Below, in pieces: positions 1-7,706 of a stretch of DNA of 64,000 bases. A program made the position numbers and the translations under genes. The stretch covers positions 62,001-126,000 of the forward strand of contig DOPM01000058.1 in assembly GCA_003513495.1 (NCBI GenBank). Direction: 5' to 3'. The first letter of the stretch is position 1, and each line of letters starts with the position of its first letter. Source of the DNA: Desulfosporosinus sp. Its GTDB lineage: Bacteria > Bacillota > Desulfitobacteriia > Desulfitobacteriales > Desulfitobacteriaceae. Under the pieces are notes generated by a model. That model searched no databases and was not told the DNA's origin. It saw only the letters and a list, made by a program, of their open reading frames with translations.

Positions 1-1
1 T

Positions 2-115
2 GGCGGTGGCGGCGGAAGGCCAGATATGGCCCAGGCTGGTGGTAAAGATCCTAGTAAACTGGGAGAAGCCATTGATCGAGTTCCTCATCTTCTCCGTAGT
101 TTTCTCAAAAAATAG
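2..115 (+). CDS. alaS: Alanine--tRNA ligase, C-terminal end (partial)
   Basis: The first 37 sense codons of the window read a glycine-rich stretch, GGGGRPDMAQAGG, and end in LLRSFLKK before TAG. This is the typical end of the C-Ala domain of bacterial alanyl-tRNA synthetase, which charges tRNA-Ala in the cytoplasm. The rest of the gene lies left of the window. The downstream ireB gene supports the call, because alaS-ireB-ruvX is a conserved order in Firmicutes. The short length limits certainty, but both the motif and the context fit. Confidence 0.85.
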   Translation, partial: GGGGGRPDMAQAGGKDPSKLGEAIDRVPHLLRSFLKK

Positions 116-203
116 AGGAGAATCTTTTAACCAGTCAGAATAACTAATATTAGCAGGAGATAGCGAGAAACGGAGAATCGAAAGGCGAAAGGGGGCAGGG
201 AAT

Positions 204-458
204 ATGGATCGAATGGAAGAAACCATGATGTTTAAGGCTGTGGTAGAAGAAGACATTTCTGCCCGGGATATTTTGCAGAAGGTGTATGCCGCGTTACAAG
301 AGAAAGGATATGACCCGATTAACCAAATGGTTGGTTATCTCATGTCAGGCGACCCTGTGTACATTACCAGCCACAATCAGGCGAGATCAATGATTCGTAA
401 ACTTGAACGCTTTGAGCTGATCGAAGAACTGGTTAGAACCTATTTGCAAGAAAAATAA
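204..458 (+). CDS. ireB: IreB family regulatory phosphoprotein (UPF0297)
   Basis: This 84-residue cytoplasmic protein has the family's full length and its conserved core: an N-terminal segment with TMMFKAV, then ILQKVYAALQEKGYDPINQ and VGYLMSGDPVYITSHNQAR. In enterococci IreB is a substrate of the PASTA kinase IreK and affects cephalosporin tolerance. In most Firmicutes the role is less clear. The gene follows alaS by about 90 bases and starts with ATG behind a purine-rich GGGGGCAGGG. In related genomes ruvX follows directly; here two unrelated genes separate them. A long hairpin just after the stop probably ends the transcript. Confidence 0.9.
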   Translation: MDRMEETMMFKAVVEEDISARDILQKVYAALQEKGYDPINQMVGYLMSGDPVYITSHNQARSMIRKLERFELIEELVRTYLQEK

Positions 459-463
459 TTTTT

Positions 464-500
464 AAGTTGAAACCCTCACTCAACGTGAGGGTTTCAACTT
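464..500 (+). terminator. Perfect 16-bp hairpin after ireB
   Basis: Two perfectly complementary 16-base arms (464-479 and 485-500) enclose a 5-base loop directly behind the ireB stop. No U-tract follows the right arm, so a simple intrinsic terminator is likely but not certain. It could also be an mRNA-stabilising hairpin. Confidence 0.55.
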
Positions 501-592
501 TAGCGAAGCTCGAGGCTCGAAGCGCGAACATTGGAATTTCGTTCTACTATCAGTATAAGATTAGCGCCTTGCTTAGAGAACAATTCAAGCTG

Positions 593-686
593 TGTCATCC
601 TGAGCGATAGCGAAGGATCTAGATCCTTCAGTCATTCTTCTTTCAGGATGACTTAGCCCTTAAGTTGCTTTATATAGCAATGACGA
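593..686 (+). repeat. Extragenic palindromic repeat, copy A
   Basis: An imperfect palindrome (593-652) begins TGTCATCCTGAGCGATAGCG and ends CAGGATGAC around a central GATCTAGATC. The following ~35 bases, which include TTAAGTTGC and TATAGCAAT, also recur behind copy B near 44322. This makes the repeated unit roughly 95 bases. The 310-base gap between ireB and the aldo/keto reductase gene contains this repeat and the ireB hairpin, and no convincing gene. Confidence 0.8.
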
Positions 687-774
687 GCCCTTGACGTAGG
701 ATCGAGGGTTGCTAAGGCTTTACGTTTCGAGCATCCCCGGGAATCGCACTTGCACCTGAAAGGAGGGCGTGGAA

Positions 775-1719
775 ATGCGTCAAGTCAAACTTGGTTTATG
801 GGGAGCAGAAGTTTCAGAGGTGTGCTTCGGAAGTTTAGCAATATCTCCGTTACAAGGCCGGGTAACGGAAGCAGAAGGAGTATCTGTTTTACGCTATGCT
901 CTGGACCAAGGGATCAATTGGATTGACACGGCGGAAATCTACGATAACTATGGACAAATTGCTCAGGCAATAAAAGATCATCCGGACGTTCGAGTTGTTA
1001 GTAAATCCTACTCTGTTTCTGCTGAAGATATGAGCTTTAGTCTAGAAAAGGCACGAACTGCTCTAAATAGAGATACTCTTGACTTTTTTCTCCTTCATGA
1101 ACAGGAAAGTGCTTTAACTCTCAAAGGGCATGAGAAGGCCTGGGAAGAGCTTCTGCGGGCAAAGGAAAAGGGTATTGTGCGTTGGATCGGAATTTCGACT
1201 CATGCTGTTGCAGGAGTGCGAGCCGGAGCGCTATTACCCGGTCTGGATGTCATTCACCCGATCTTAAATTATCAGGGACTTGGGATCATTGATGGAACCT
1301 TAAGCGATATGCAGGATGCCATTTCCTTTGCTTCTGACTTGGGGATCGGGATTTACGCTATGAAGGTTTTTGGGGGCGGGCACTTGGCAAATAATCCTGA
1401 GAAAGCCTTGGCCTTTACCCGAAGCGTTCCAGGTGTGCAGGGAATTGCTTTGGGAATGTCCAGCCGAGAAGAGGTCGATTATAATCTGCTCTTGATGGCT
1501 GGAAAAGAGGTTCCCCAGGCCTTACAAGAAAAGGTTAAGCATCGGAAACGGAAACTCTACATTGCCGATTGGTGTCAGGGATGCGGGCTTTGTTTAGAGG
1601 CTTGTCCTCAAGGTGCTTTAAGTATTGAAGATACTGTATCCGTCGTTAATGCTGAAGCATGTGTACTTTGTGGGTATTGTGGTAGGGTTTGTCCGCATTT
1701 TTGCCTCAAAATCGTTTAG
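775..1719 (+). CDS. Aldo/keto reductase with C-terminal two-cluster ferredoxin domain
   Basis: Residues 1-255 form an AKR-type barrel with the expected tetrad: Asp51 and Tyr56 in DTAEIYDNYG, Lys77 in VVSKSYS and His108 in LLHEQ. The last ~50 residues carry two CxxCxxCxxxCP motifs for two [4Fe-4S] clusters. This architecture is common in anaerobes, where the ferredoxin tail may pass electrons to the barrel; the substrate is unknown. An in-frame GTG lies at 769, but AAAGGAGG at about 759-766 is much better spaced from the ATG at 775, so I use the ATG. With the next gene it is inserted between ireB and ruvX, which usually adjoin. Confidence 0.85.
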   Translation: MRQVKLGLWGAEVSEVCFGSLAISPLQGRVTEAEGVSVLRYALDQGINWIDTAEIYDNYGQIAQAIKDHPDVRVVSKSYSVSAEDMSFSLEKARTALNRDTLDFFLLHEQESALTLKGHEKAWEELLRAKEKGIVRWIGISTHAVAGVRAGALLPGLDVIHPILNYQGLGIIDGTLSDMQDAISFASDLGIGIYAMKVFGGGHLANNPEKALAFTRSVPGVQGIALGMSSREEVDYNLLLMAGKEVPQALQEKVKHRKRKLYIADWCQGCGLCLEACPQGALSIEDTVSVVNAEACVLCGYCGRVCPHFCLKIV

Positions 1720-1762
1720 GCTATGAGATGTAAAGAATTAATACGAGGAACAAGGAGAAACT

Positions 1763-2086
1763 ATGAGCTGGATATATTTAATATTAGCTATAGCTTTTGA
1801 ACTCTGTGGCACAACATTAATGAAGCTTTCAGATGGATTGACAAAACTAGTTCCATCAATAGGTATGTTTGTTTCATATACGTTATGTTTTTGGCTTCTA
1901 TCTTTGTCTTTAAAAGAAATTGAGGTAAGTGTGGCCTATGCGATTTGGTCAGCTGTAGGGATCGTGGTTATTTCAGTTATAGGGATCGTGTTTTTTAAAG
2001 AAACAGTAAATACGCTTAAAGTAGTTTCAATACTGTTGATAGTGATTGGAGTTGTAGGATTAAACTTGAGTGGTACCAGCCATTAG
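1763..2086 (+). CDS. Small multidrug resistance (SMR) family transporter
   Basis: This 107-residue membrane protein has four predicted helices and the SMR hallmark Glu13 in the first helix (AIAFELCGTTLMK), matching Glu14 of EmrE. The third helix contains AYAIWSAVGIVVIS, the usual Y-W-G pattern. SMR pumps are dual-topology dimers that exchange protons for cationic drugs or guanidinium-type metabolites. The sequence resembles EmrE/Qac pumps more than the Gdx guanidinium group, but the substrate cannot be read from sequence. An AAGGAG site lies upstream of the ATG. It is a single gene rather than one of the paired SMR genes seen in some species. Confidence 0.9.
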   Translation: MSWIYLILAIAFELCGTTLMKLSDGLTKLVPSIGMFVSYTLCFWLLSLSLKEIEVSVAYAIWSAVGIVVISVIGIVFFKETVNTLKVVSILLIVIGVVGLNLSGTSH

Positions 2087-2153
2087 CAAAAAGACAATGA
2101 CCATTAACTAAGGGTTCTTGTAAGTAACGATAAGGCAGTTTGGAGGAAACTAT

Positions 2154-2561
2154 GTGAGAATAATGGGGCTGGATTTTGGGTCGAAGACAATTGGTGTGGC
2201 GATGAGTGATGCCTTATTTTGGACGGCCCAAGGGGTTAAGACGATCAAGCGCTCTAAGAGAGAAATCGATGAGCTGCGTGAGCTCATTCGAGAATATGAG
2301 GTAATGGAGATTGTGATTGGCTACCCCAAGAATATGAATGGAACTCTAGGGCCTCGTTGTGAGATGACTCAGGAGTTCGCTGAGGTTTTGCGCTCAGAGT
2401 TTGGGCTTGAAGTGAAGTTATGGGATGAGCGTTTAAGTACTGTAGCAGCCCAACGAACTCTTATCGAAGCGGATGTTTCCCGGGCCAAACGCAAACAGGT
2501 TATCGATAAGATGGCAGCGGTTTTTATTCTTCAGGGTTACTTAGACAGTAGGAGCAAGTGA
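2154..2561 (+). CDS. ruvX: Putative pre-16S rRNA nuclease / RNase H-fold protein RuvX (YqgF)
   Basis: A 135-residue RNase H-fold protein. The N-terminal GLDFGSKTIGVA carries the first catalytic aspartate, followed by VIGYPKNMNGTLG and a WDERLSTVAAQRTL motif. YqgF matures the 5' end of 16S rRNA in E. coli, and the Holliday-junction name is historical. The GTG start lies 7-8 bases behind a clear TTTGGAGG. An overlapping ATG in another frame is not used. Its place between ireB and the DUF1292 gene is the conserved Firmicute order. Confidence 0.92.
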   Translation: MRIMGLDFGSKTIGVAMSDALFWTAQGVKTIKRSKREIDELRELIREYEVMEIVIGYPKNMNGTLGPRCEMTQEFAEVLRSEFGLEVKLWDERLSTVAAQRTLIEADVSRAKRKQVIDKMAAVFILQGYLDSRSK

Positions 2562-2607
2562 ACTTGTGGATCGTGATCTACTTTTAAAAAATATTTTTGG
2601 GCAAAAT

Positions 2608-2636
2608 TTGACAATCATTACCTACAATAGTACAAT
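2608..2636 (+). promoter_or_regulatory. Sigma-A-type promoter for the DUF1292 gene
   Basis: A consensus -35 TTGACA (2608-2613) and a near-consensus -10 TACAAT (2631-2636) are 17 bases apart. They lie about 30 bases before the ATG of the DUF1292 gene and point towards it. This is one of the best promoters by eye in the window. Confidence 0.8.
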
Positions 2637-2666
2637 GACAATATTCTTTGATAAGAGGTGAATCTA

Positions 2667-2972
2667 ATGACTGACCATCCACATAACCATGATGAGCATG
2701 ATGCTGAAGAGTTTGACACTGTCATTCTCACAGATGATGAGGGAAAAGACCATGAGTTTCTTCATCTAGACACTTTGGAACTAGAAGGTTCTACATACTT
2801 TGTCTTAATGCCTATCTCCGAGGACGAATCTGAAGAGGATGAGGCTATTATCCTTAAACTCGGCAAAGATGCTGAGGGGGGCGAAATGCTGCTTGACATC
2901 GAAGACGATGAAGAGTGGGAGAAAGTGGCCGATGCTTGGGAGAACCTTGTTGAAGCCGAAGATGATGACTAG
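2667..2972 (+). CDS. DUF1292 domain protein (YrzB-like)
   Basis: This very acidic protein of about 101 residues has the DUF1292 pattern: an N-terminal His/Asp/Glu-rich run, then DTVILTDDEGKDHEFLHLD, followed by YFVLMPI and DEAIILKL. It follows ruvX as in Bacillus (yrzB). The function is unknown. The ATG at 2667 is chosen over an in-frame GTG at 2658, because that GTG overlaps the ribosome site AGAGGTG. It has its own promoter and is closed by a strong intrinsic terminator. Confidence 0.85.
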   Translation: MTDHPHNHDEHDAEEFDTVILTDDEGKDHEFLHLDTLELEGSTYFVLMPISEDESEEDEAIILKLGKDAEGGEMLLDIEDDEEWEKVADAWENLVEAEDDD

Positions 2973-3030
2973 AACTAAGACAGACTATTGCTAAGACATC
3001 TCCTTAATATTTGGTGTATTGGAACAAAAA

Positions 3031-3060
3031 AACTCGCCGACAACCTCGGCGAGTTTTTTT
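3031..3060 (+). terminator. Intrinsic terminator after the DUF1292 gene
   Basis: Arms AACTCGCCGA (3031-3040) and TCGGCGAGTT (3046-3055) pair perfectly around a 5-base loop. A T-run follows, and an A-run precedes the left arm, so it may work in both directions. Confidence 0.92.
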
Positions 3061-3182
3061 GTACTTAAATCGACTATTAGTTTTCAATAAATTGTAAACG
3101 TATTTTACCTCTAAAAAGACTGATTTGGAGATTAACAAAAAACTCTACGGAAATAATAAGGTTTATAAAAGAGGAGGTGATG

Positions 3183-4499
3183 ATGATAACAAATGAAGAA
3201 GGAACTTTACGAAATTATTTTCTTGCAAGTGTTCTTCTTTGCCTAATAGTCTTATTAAGCGGTTGTAATCTTGTAGGTTATACTTCGGAAAAAGGTGGAC
3301 CAAAGGATTCTAGAACGAAGGTCATTTCTGAGGGAACTGCAATCGAAGATTTGGATTTAAGTGGCACTCCGGTTTCTGAAGCACCTCTAAAGATAAAGAA
3401 TTGGGCAAAGGACAAGCTGGAAGAAACTCGTGTCCTGTTGTACAATGATACAGAGATTCCAGTGGCTTTAAAAGAGATCGGGATTGAAGTTGATACCCGC
3501 AAGATGATCGAAGAGGCCCAACTTAATCCCGGAAAGACGTTGCCCTGCTTATTGAAAGTGGATCCACTGGCAGCAAGTCAAAAGCTACAGGAAAGACTAA
3601 AAAAGTTCAACAAACCTGCTAAAGATGCCTCTTATAAAATCGAAAAAGATAAGGTTGTGATTCGTCCAGCCCAAAGTGGACGGTCGGTTGCCGTTGATCA
3701 ATTGATTCGTCAGATTCAAAGTGTTCCTCTGAGTGAGGTGCCGACAAGAATCGATATTCCCATGGAAAATATTCCAGCAAAGGTTACAACAGAGTCCGTA
3801 AAAGCCTTGGCTTTTGATTCAATTATTGGGGAGTTTTCGACTAATTTTTCCGTCGGGGAGATCAATCGTTCAGCAAATTTAGCTGCGGCAGCAAAAGCTT
3901 TGGATCGTAAACTCTTGCGTCCAGGACAAACTCTTTCTTTTAATGAGACAGTAGGTCCTCGTGAGCCTGAAACAGGGTATAAAGATGCTTATGTGATTAT
4001 CAATGGAGAATATGTTAAGGGAACCGGAGGAGGGGTATGCCAGGTGTCCTCGACTCTATACAATGCAGTTTTATTGAGTAATCTAGAAATATTAGAACGA
4101 ATGCCTCATGCAATGGTCATAAGTTATGTACCACCTGGACAAGATGCAACAGTTAATTATCCCAACATAGATTTTAAGTTTAAAAATAATACAGGCAGTT
4201 TAGTTTATTTACGGACCGAGGTTAAACAAGGGGTGCTGACGGTTCGCATTTGGGGTAAGAAAACCGGGAAATCCGTAAGGATTGAACATCAAGTGGAGAA
4301 AGAAATGGCTTTTAAAACCATAAGAAAATATGATCCCAAGCTGCCTAGTGGACGAGTTATCCAAGATCAAAAGGGTTCCAAAGGTATGGTGGTCAATACG
4401 TGGCAGATCGTTAGGGATGCAAAGGGCCATGAGACTAAACAATTTTTGGGTCGGGATTGGTATGCACCGACGAATCGTATTTTACGCGTAGGGACCTAA
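3183..4499 (+). CDS. VanW family lipoprotein with peptidoglycan-binding-like domain
   Basis: About 438 residues. The N-terminus has a hydrophobic segment ending in a lipobox (LLSGC), so it is probably a lipoprotein on the outer face of the membrane. Residues ~40-210 resemble the PG_binding_4/YoaR region that precedes VanW domains. Residues ~220-360 are the VanW domain, with FSTNF, LLRPGQTLSFNETVGPR, GGGVCQVSSTLYNA and the late YPNIDFKFKN. The C-terminus is a short G5-like beta region. VanW proteins occur near vancomycin-resistance genes, but their biochemistry is unknown and no van cluster is present here. GAGGAGG at 3171-3177 favours the ATG at 3183 (or 3180) over the GTG at 3177 that overlaps it. 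Confidence 0.85.
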   Translation: MITNEEGTLRNYFLASVLLCLIVLLSGCNLVGYTSEKGGPKDSRTKVISEGTAIEDLDLSGTPVSEAPLKIKNWAKDKLEETRVLLYNDTEIPVALKEIGIEVDTRKMIEEAQLNPGKTLPCLLKVDPLAASQKLQERLKKFNKPAKDASYKIEKDKVVIRPAQSGRSVAVDQLIRQIQSVPLSEVPTRIDIPMENIPAKVTTESVKALAFDSIIGEFSTNFSVGEINRSANLAAAAKALDRKLLRPGQTLSFNETVGPREPETGYKDAYVIINGEYVKGTGGGVCQVSSTLYNAVLLSNLEILERMPHAMVISYVPPGQDATVNYPNIDFKFKNNTGSLVYLRTEVKQGVLTVRIWGKKTGKSVRIEHQVEKEMAFKTIRKYDPKLPSGRVIQDQKGSKGMVVNTWQIVRDAKGHETKQFLGRDWYAPTNRILRVGT

Positions 4500-4538
4500 G
4501 AGGGTTCGTTTCGGAGTTATTGAAAGAGAGAGTGAGAA

Positions 4539-5558
4539 ATGTCCAGAAAAAAGAAGAAGTCAGGTATATTTAAGTGGATTATTCTTCTTTCCTTAATTGG
4601 AGGATTTGGTTTTCTATCTTGGTGGAGTTGGGCGACTAAGCCTTACTCTACTTCAGGCAACAGTGTGAACGTCACCATTGCTCCGGGAACTACGGCAGGA
4701 CAATTGGCGGAAGTATTACAAGAGCGTCAGCTCATACGCAGTTCTTGGATGTTTAGATTTCTAGCTCGCGAACGTCAAGAGAATTTTAAGTTATATGTTG
4801 GAGATTACCAATTGGCACCTACTATGTCTCCCAGTGAAATTATCAATCGCTTAATAAGTGGTTCGGCAACCTTAGAGACGAATATGGTGACAATCCCAGA
4901 AGGGTATAATACGCAACAAATTATTGAACTCCTCGTTAAGAAAGGAATTGGGAGTAAAGAGGAGTATACAAAAGTTGTTACGCAAGATGAGTTTCCATAT
5001 CCGTTTTTAAATAATACCCCCAAGGGAATCCATCGCTTAGAAGGATACTTATTTCCCAATACCTACAACATCTCTGTTAAAACTACCCCTCATGGAGTCA
5101 TTGATTTACTCCTCCGACAGTTTGCTAAAGAACTGACACCAGAGGTTGAGAAGCAGCTTCAGACAATGAAACTTACTGTTGCCCAGTGGGTTACACTGGG
5201 CTCTCTCATTGAAAAAGAAGCGGTGAAAGAAGAAGACCGCCCTTTGATTGCTTCCGTGTTACTGAATCGATTAAAAATTAACCAGCCCCTTCAGATTGAT
5301 GCCACAATTCAATTTTTGCTTGAAACCCCAAAACCAAATCTTTCTTACGAAGATCTCAAGATTCCGTCTCCCTATAATACCTATCTTAACGCAGGATTTC
5401 CGCCCGGGCCGATTGCCAATCCCGGACATGCCTCTCTGCAAGCGGTATTGTATCCGGCCCAAACGAATTACCGATATTATGTGGCGAAAAAAGACGGCTA
5501 TCATGTGTTTGCCGAAACCTATGCTGAGCACTTAAAGAATGTAAAATTGCACCAGTGA
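4539..5558 (+). CDS. mltG: Endolytic murein transglycosylase MltG
   Basis: A 339-residue protein with a basic N-terminus and one membrane helix (about residues 11-31), then an extracytoplasmic LysM-like part and the YceG/MltG catalytic domain. The catalytic glutamate is Glu225 in LGSLIEKEA. The family signatures IPEGYNTQQI, LEGYLFPNTY and PYNTYLNAGFPPGPIANPG are all present. MltG cuts nascent glycan strands and limits their length during peptidoglycan synthesis. It closes the alaS-ireB-ruvX-mltG region typical of Firmicutes and follows the VanW lipoprotein gene by about 40 bases, probably in the same transcript. Confidence 0.95.
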   Translation: MSRKKKKSGIFKWIILLSLIGGFGFLSWWSWATKPYSTSGNSVNVTIAPGTTAGQLAEVLQERQLIRSSWMFRFLARERQENFKLYVGDYQLAPTMSPSEIINRLISGSATLETNMVTIPEGYNTQQIIELLVKKGIGSKEEYTKVVTQDEFPYPFLNNTPKGIHRLEGYLFPNTYNISVKTTPHGVIDLLLRQFAKELTPEVEKQLQTMKLTVAQWVTLGSLIEKEAVKEEDRPLIASVLLNRLKINQPLQIDATIQFLLETPKPNLSYEDLKIPSPYNTYLNAGFPPGPIANPGHASLQAVLYPAQTNYRYYVAKKDGYHVFAETYAEHLKNVKLHQ

Positions 5559-5566
5559 AGGCGTAA

Positions 5567-5745
5567 GCGAGATGGATTTTGCACGTTCACCCGAAACTCC
5601 GTTGCTGCTCACTGGACGTTAAAGCGAAAACGCTAAACCCTTCTGCTTTCAGAAAGTGAACCACTAGCGTTTTCAGGCTTTAACGCCAGCGTTCGCTTGA
5701 CACAACTTCGTTTGACGGGATTCTCTTTGCAAAATCCATCTCTGC
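5567..5745. repeat. Long imperfect palindrome between mltG and trpB
   Basis: Outer arms of 15 perfect bases (5569-5583, GAGATGGATTTTGCA, and 5728-5742) and inner arms (5614-5635 against 5665-5688, built on CGTTAAAG and AAAACGCTA) fold the whole ~180 bases into one long interrupted hairpin. It lies between convergent genes and could end both transcripts. The size and form also fit a small mobile-element (MITE-like) copy. Confidence 0.7.
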
Positions 5746-5824
5746 TTTGGAGAAGTTAGGCTAAGGCGTTGGAGTAAGAGATGGTTTGCCTTGGGTCTCT
5801 GGATCATGAGACGATCCGGCAGCC

Positions 5825-7006
5825 TTACTTGGGGGACTTGTGGGTTAATTGGAAGATTTGTTCGACGTCTTTGTCACCACGGCCGGAGATATTAACGATG
5901 AGAATTTGGTCTGGATTCATGGTAGGGGCGAGCTTAAGTGCATAAGCCACAGCGTGAGCACTCTCAAGTGCAGGGATGATACCTTCGGTTCTGGAGAGCC
6001 GATGGAAGGCTTCCAGAGATTCATCGTCTGTAATGCTTACATATTCGGCGCGTCCGATGTCTTTAAGGTAGCTATGTTCGGGACCAACCCCGGGATAGTC
6101 CAGCCCGGCAGAAATGGAATGGGTTGCAAGGGGTTCACCTTTTTCATCGGCCATAACATAACATTTAAAGCCGTGTACGATTCCGGGGGCTCCGGCGGAG
6201 AGAGGCGCAGCATGTTTGCCGGTTTCTAAACCCAGACCAGCAGGCTCAATTCCTATAAGCTTAACAGAGGAGTCATCGATAAAGTTGGCAAACATGCCAA
6301 TGGCGTTACTGCCGCCGCCGACACATGCCATAACAGCATCCGGAAGTTTACCTTCTGCTTCGAGTATTTGTTGACGGGCTTCCCTTGAAATAATCGCTTG
6401 AAAATGTTTTACAAGGGAGGGGAAGGGGTGGGGACCCACGGCGGAGCCAAGCATATAAAACGTGTTTTCATAGTTCGTAGCGAAATCCTCTAATGCAGCA
6501 TCCACGGCATCCTTTAGAGTACGTGTGCCTGAGGTAACTGAGACTACTTTGGCACCTAAGAGTTCCATGCGAAAGACATTGAGGGATTGGCGTTTTGTGT
6601 CTTCTTCCCCCATATAGATGACGCATTCCATATCAAAGAGGGCACAGGCTGTTGCAGTGGCTACACCGTGTTGTCCGGCTCCGGTTTCTGCGATGACACG
6701 TTTTGCTCCCATTCGTTTAGCCAGTAGGGCTTGTCCAAGAACATTATTGATTTTGTGGGCTCCGGTATGGTTAAGATCCTCACGTTTAAGATAGACCTTA
6801 GCACCACCTAATTGTTTAGAAAGCTTTTCTGCATAGTAAAGGGGATTCGGGCGACCTACATACTGACGGAGATAATAATCCAGTTCTCTGTTGAAGTCAG
6901 GATCATCCTTATAGGTTTCGAAGGCCTCATCCAGTTGAGTGAGTGCATTTTCTAATTGGGGTGGAACGAAACTACCGCCATATTCACCAAAATAACCTTT
7001 TTCCAT
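5825..7006 (-). CDS. trpB: Tryptophan synthase beta chain
   Basis: About 393 residues, the normal TrpB length. It condenses indole with L-serine to give tryptophan, using PLP bound to the lysine of HTGAHKINN. Other landmarks are the N-terminal GYFGEYGGSFVP, KREDLNHTG, AETGAGQHGVATA, the phosphate loop GGGSNAIGMF and the C-terminal SGRGDKD. The ATG at 7021 overlaps GGAGGT, so translation more likely starts at 7006, seven bases beyond that site. No trpA or other trp gene is adjacent. A lone trpB behind a Trp T-box suggests that it salvages indole or works with a TrpA encoded elsewhere. Confidence 0.95.
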   Translation of the reverse strand: MEKGYFGEYGGSFVPPQLENALTQLDEAFETYKDDPDFNRELDYYLRQYVGRPNPLYYAEKLSKQLGGAKVYLKREDLNHTGAHKINNVLGQALLAKRMGAKRVIAETGAGQHGVATATACALFDMECVIYMGEEDTKRQSLNVFRMELLGAKVVSVTSGTRTLKDAVDAALEDFATNYENTFYMLGSAVGPHPFPSLVKHFQAIISREARQQILEAEGKLPDAVMACVGGGSNAIGMFANFIDDSSVKLIGIEPAGLGLETGKHAAPLSAGAPGIVHGFKCYVMADEKGEPLATHSISAGLDYPGVGPEHSYLKDIGRAEYVSITDDESLEAFHRLSRTEGIIPALESAHAVAYALKLAPTMNPDQILIVNISGRGDKDVEQIFQLTHKSPK

Positions 7007-7040
7007 TTCATTTACCTCCATTTTTAATTAAAAAATAAAA

Positions 7041-7375
7041 AACTTTCTATCCTGAAAAAAGGATAGAAAGTTAATTTCCATTAAGCCACCTTTTGGTAGT
7101 GGGATTTACGATTTACATAGTAAATTACCCATATTCCAAGCTTAGATACGGAGTAGGATGGACTTCTCGTGCACAAATAATCAGATGCGGAGAGTCGACC
7201 TCTCGATATCCGTGTCTCTGTAACGGGAAACCCCCGGTATCACCTACTGACGCTTAATTGCGTGTTCGGATTACGACTCTGAGATCCATTCAGTCTACGG
7301 GAAGTGTATCAGACTCTCACCTTCTCTGACTCGCTAAAACATTCCTCAAAGACTTACTAATTCTCATCATTGTCT
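7041..7375 (-). promoter_or_regulatory. Tryptophan-specific T-box leader of trpB
   Basis: Read on the minus strand, the leader has the classical T-box parts. A GAATTAGTAAG (AGTA-type) element and a GCGAGTCAGAGAAGGTGAGAG region build stem I. A specifier loop reads GAA-TGG-A, with the Trp codon UGG at 7288-7286. A T-box core AAAAGGTGGC (about 7093-7084) ends in TGGC, which would pair with a GCCA tRNA end, as expected for bacterial tRNA-Trp. A 12-bp terminator hairpin (7071-7041, arms AACTTTCTATCC and its complement) is followed by a T-rich run. Uncharged tRNA-Trp should favour the antiterminator and trpB expression. Confidence 0.92.
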
Positions 7376-7393
7376 TGCATGATAATTTTCTGT

Positions 7394-7423
7394 ATTGTAA
7401 TATGTCAGCAGGTACTTCGTCAA
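7394..7423 (-). promoter_or_regulatory. Promoter of the trpB T-box transcript
   Basis: On the minus strand a -35 TTGACG (7423-7418) and a -10 TACAAT (7399-7394) are 18 bases apart. They lie just upstream of the T-box stem I and face trpB. Confidence 0.8.
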
Positions 7424-7489
7424 GGGGTGTTATGGAAAAGATTTTTTATTGGCCTTATATTTATACAATGATAGCATTTTTGATTACTA

Positions 7490-7512
7490 GACCTCCTTAT
7501 TCGGGAGGTCTT
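7490..7512. repeat. Small inverted repeat before the XrtG operon
   Basis: AGACCTCC and GGAGGTCT form an 8-bp stem around a 7-base loop, followed by TTT. A similar GACCTCC/GGAGGTC stem recurs at 41729-41790. The remaining sequence to the operon start at 7707 is AT-rich and should hold its promoter. The best -10 candidates by eye are TACAAT at 7644 and TATAAT at 7654, but neither has a well-spaced -35. Confidence 0.5.
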
Positions 7513-7706
7513 TACTAATTCCATTAAAGCACATTAAATCTTGTTTCAGTGCGAAATTATTTGAATGGAGAATTAAATGAAGTAGGGTTCTGAGAATAGT
7601 AAAAAATTCTAAATTTTACCTATAAGCGTTAACTTATATACATTACAATAGAGTATAATGTAGAACAAGATATTTATATTACCTCTTTAGAAATGGAGAG
7701 ATGGTA

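Noticed and set aside
5296..5535. 79-codon frame inside mltG
   Set aside because: It overlaps the catalytic part of MltG in another frame and its sequence resembles no protein.
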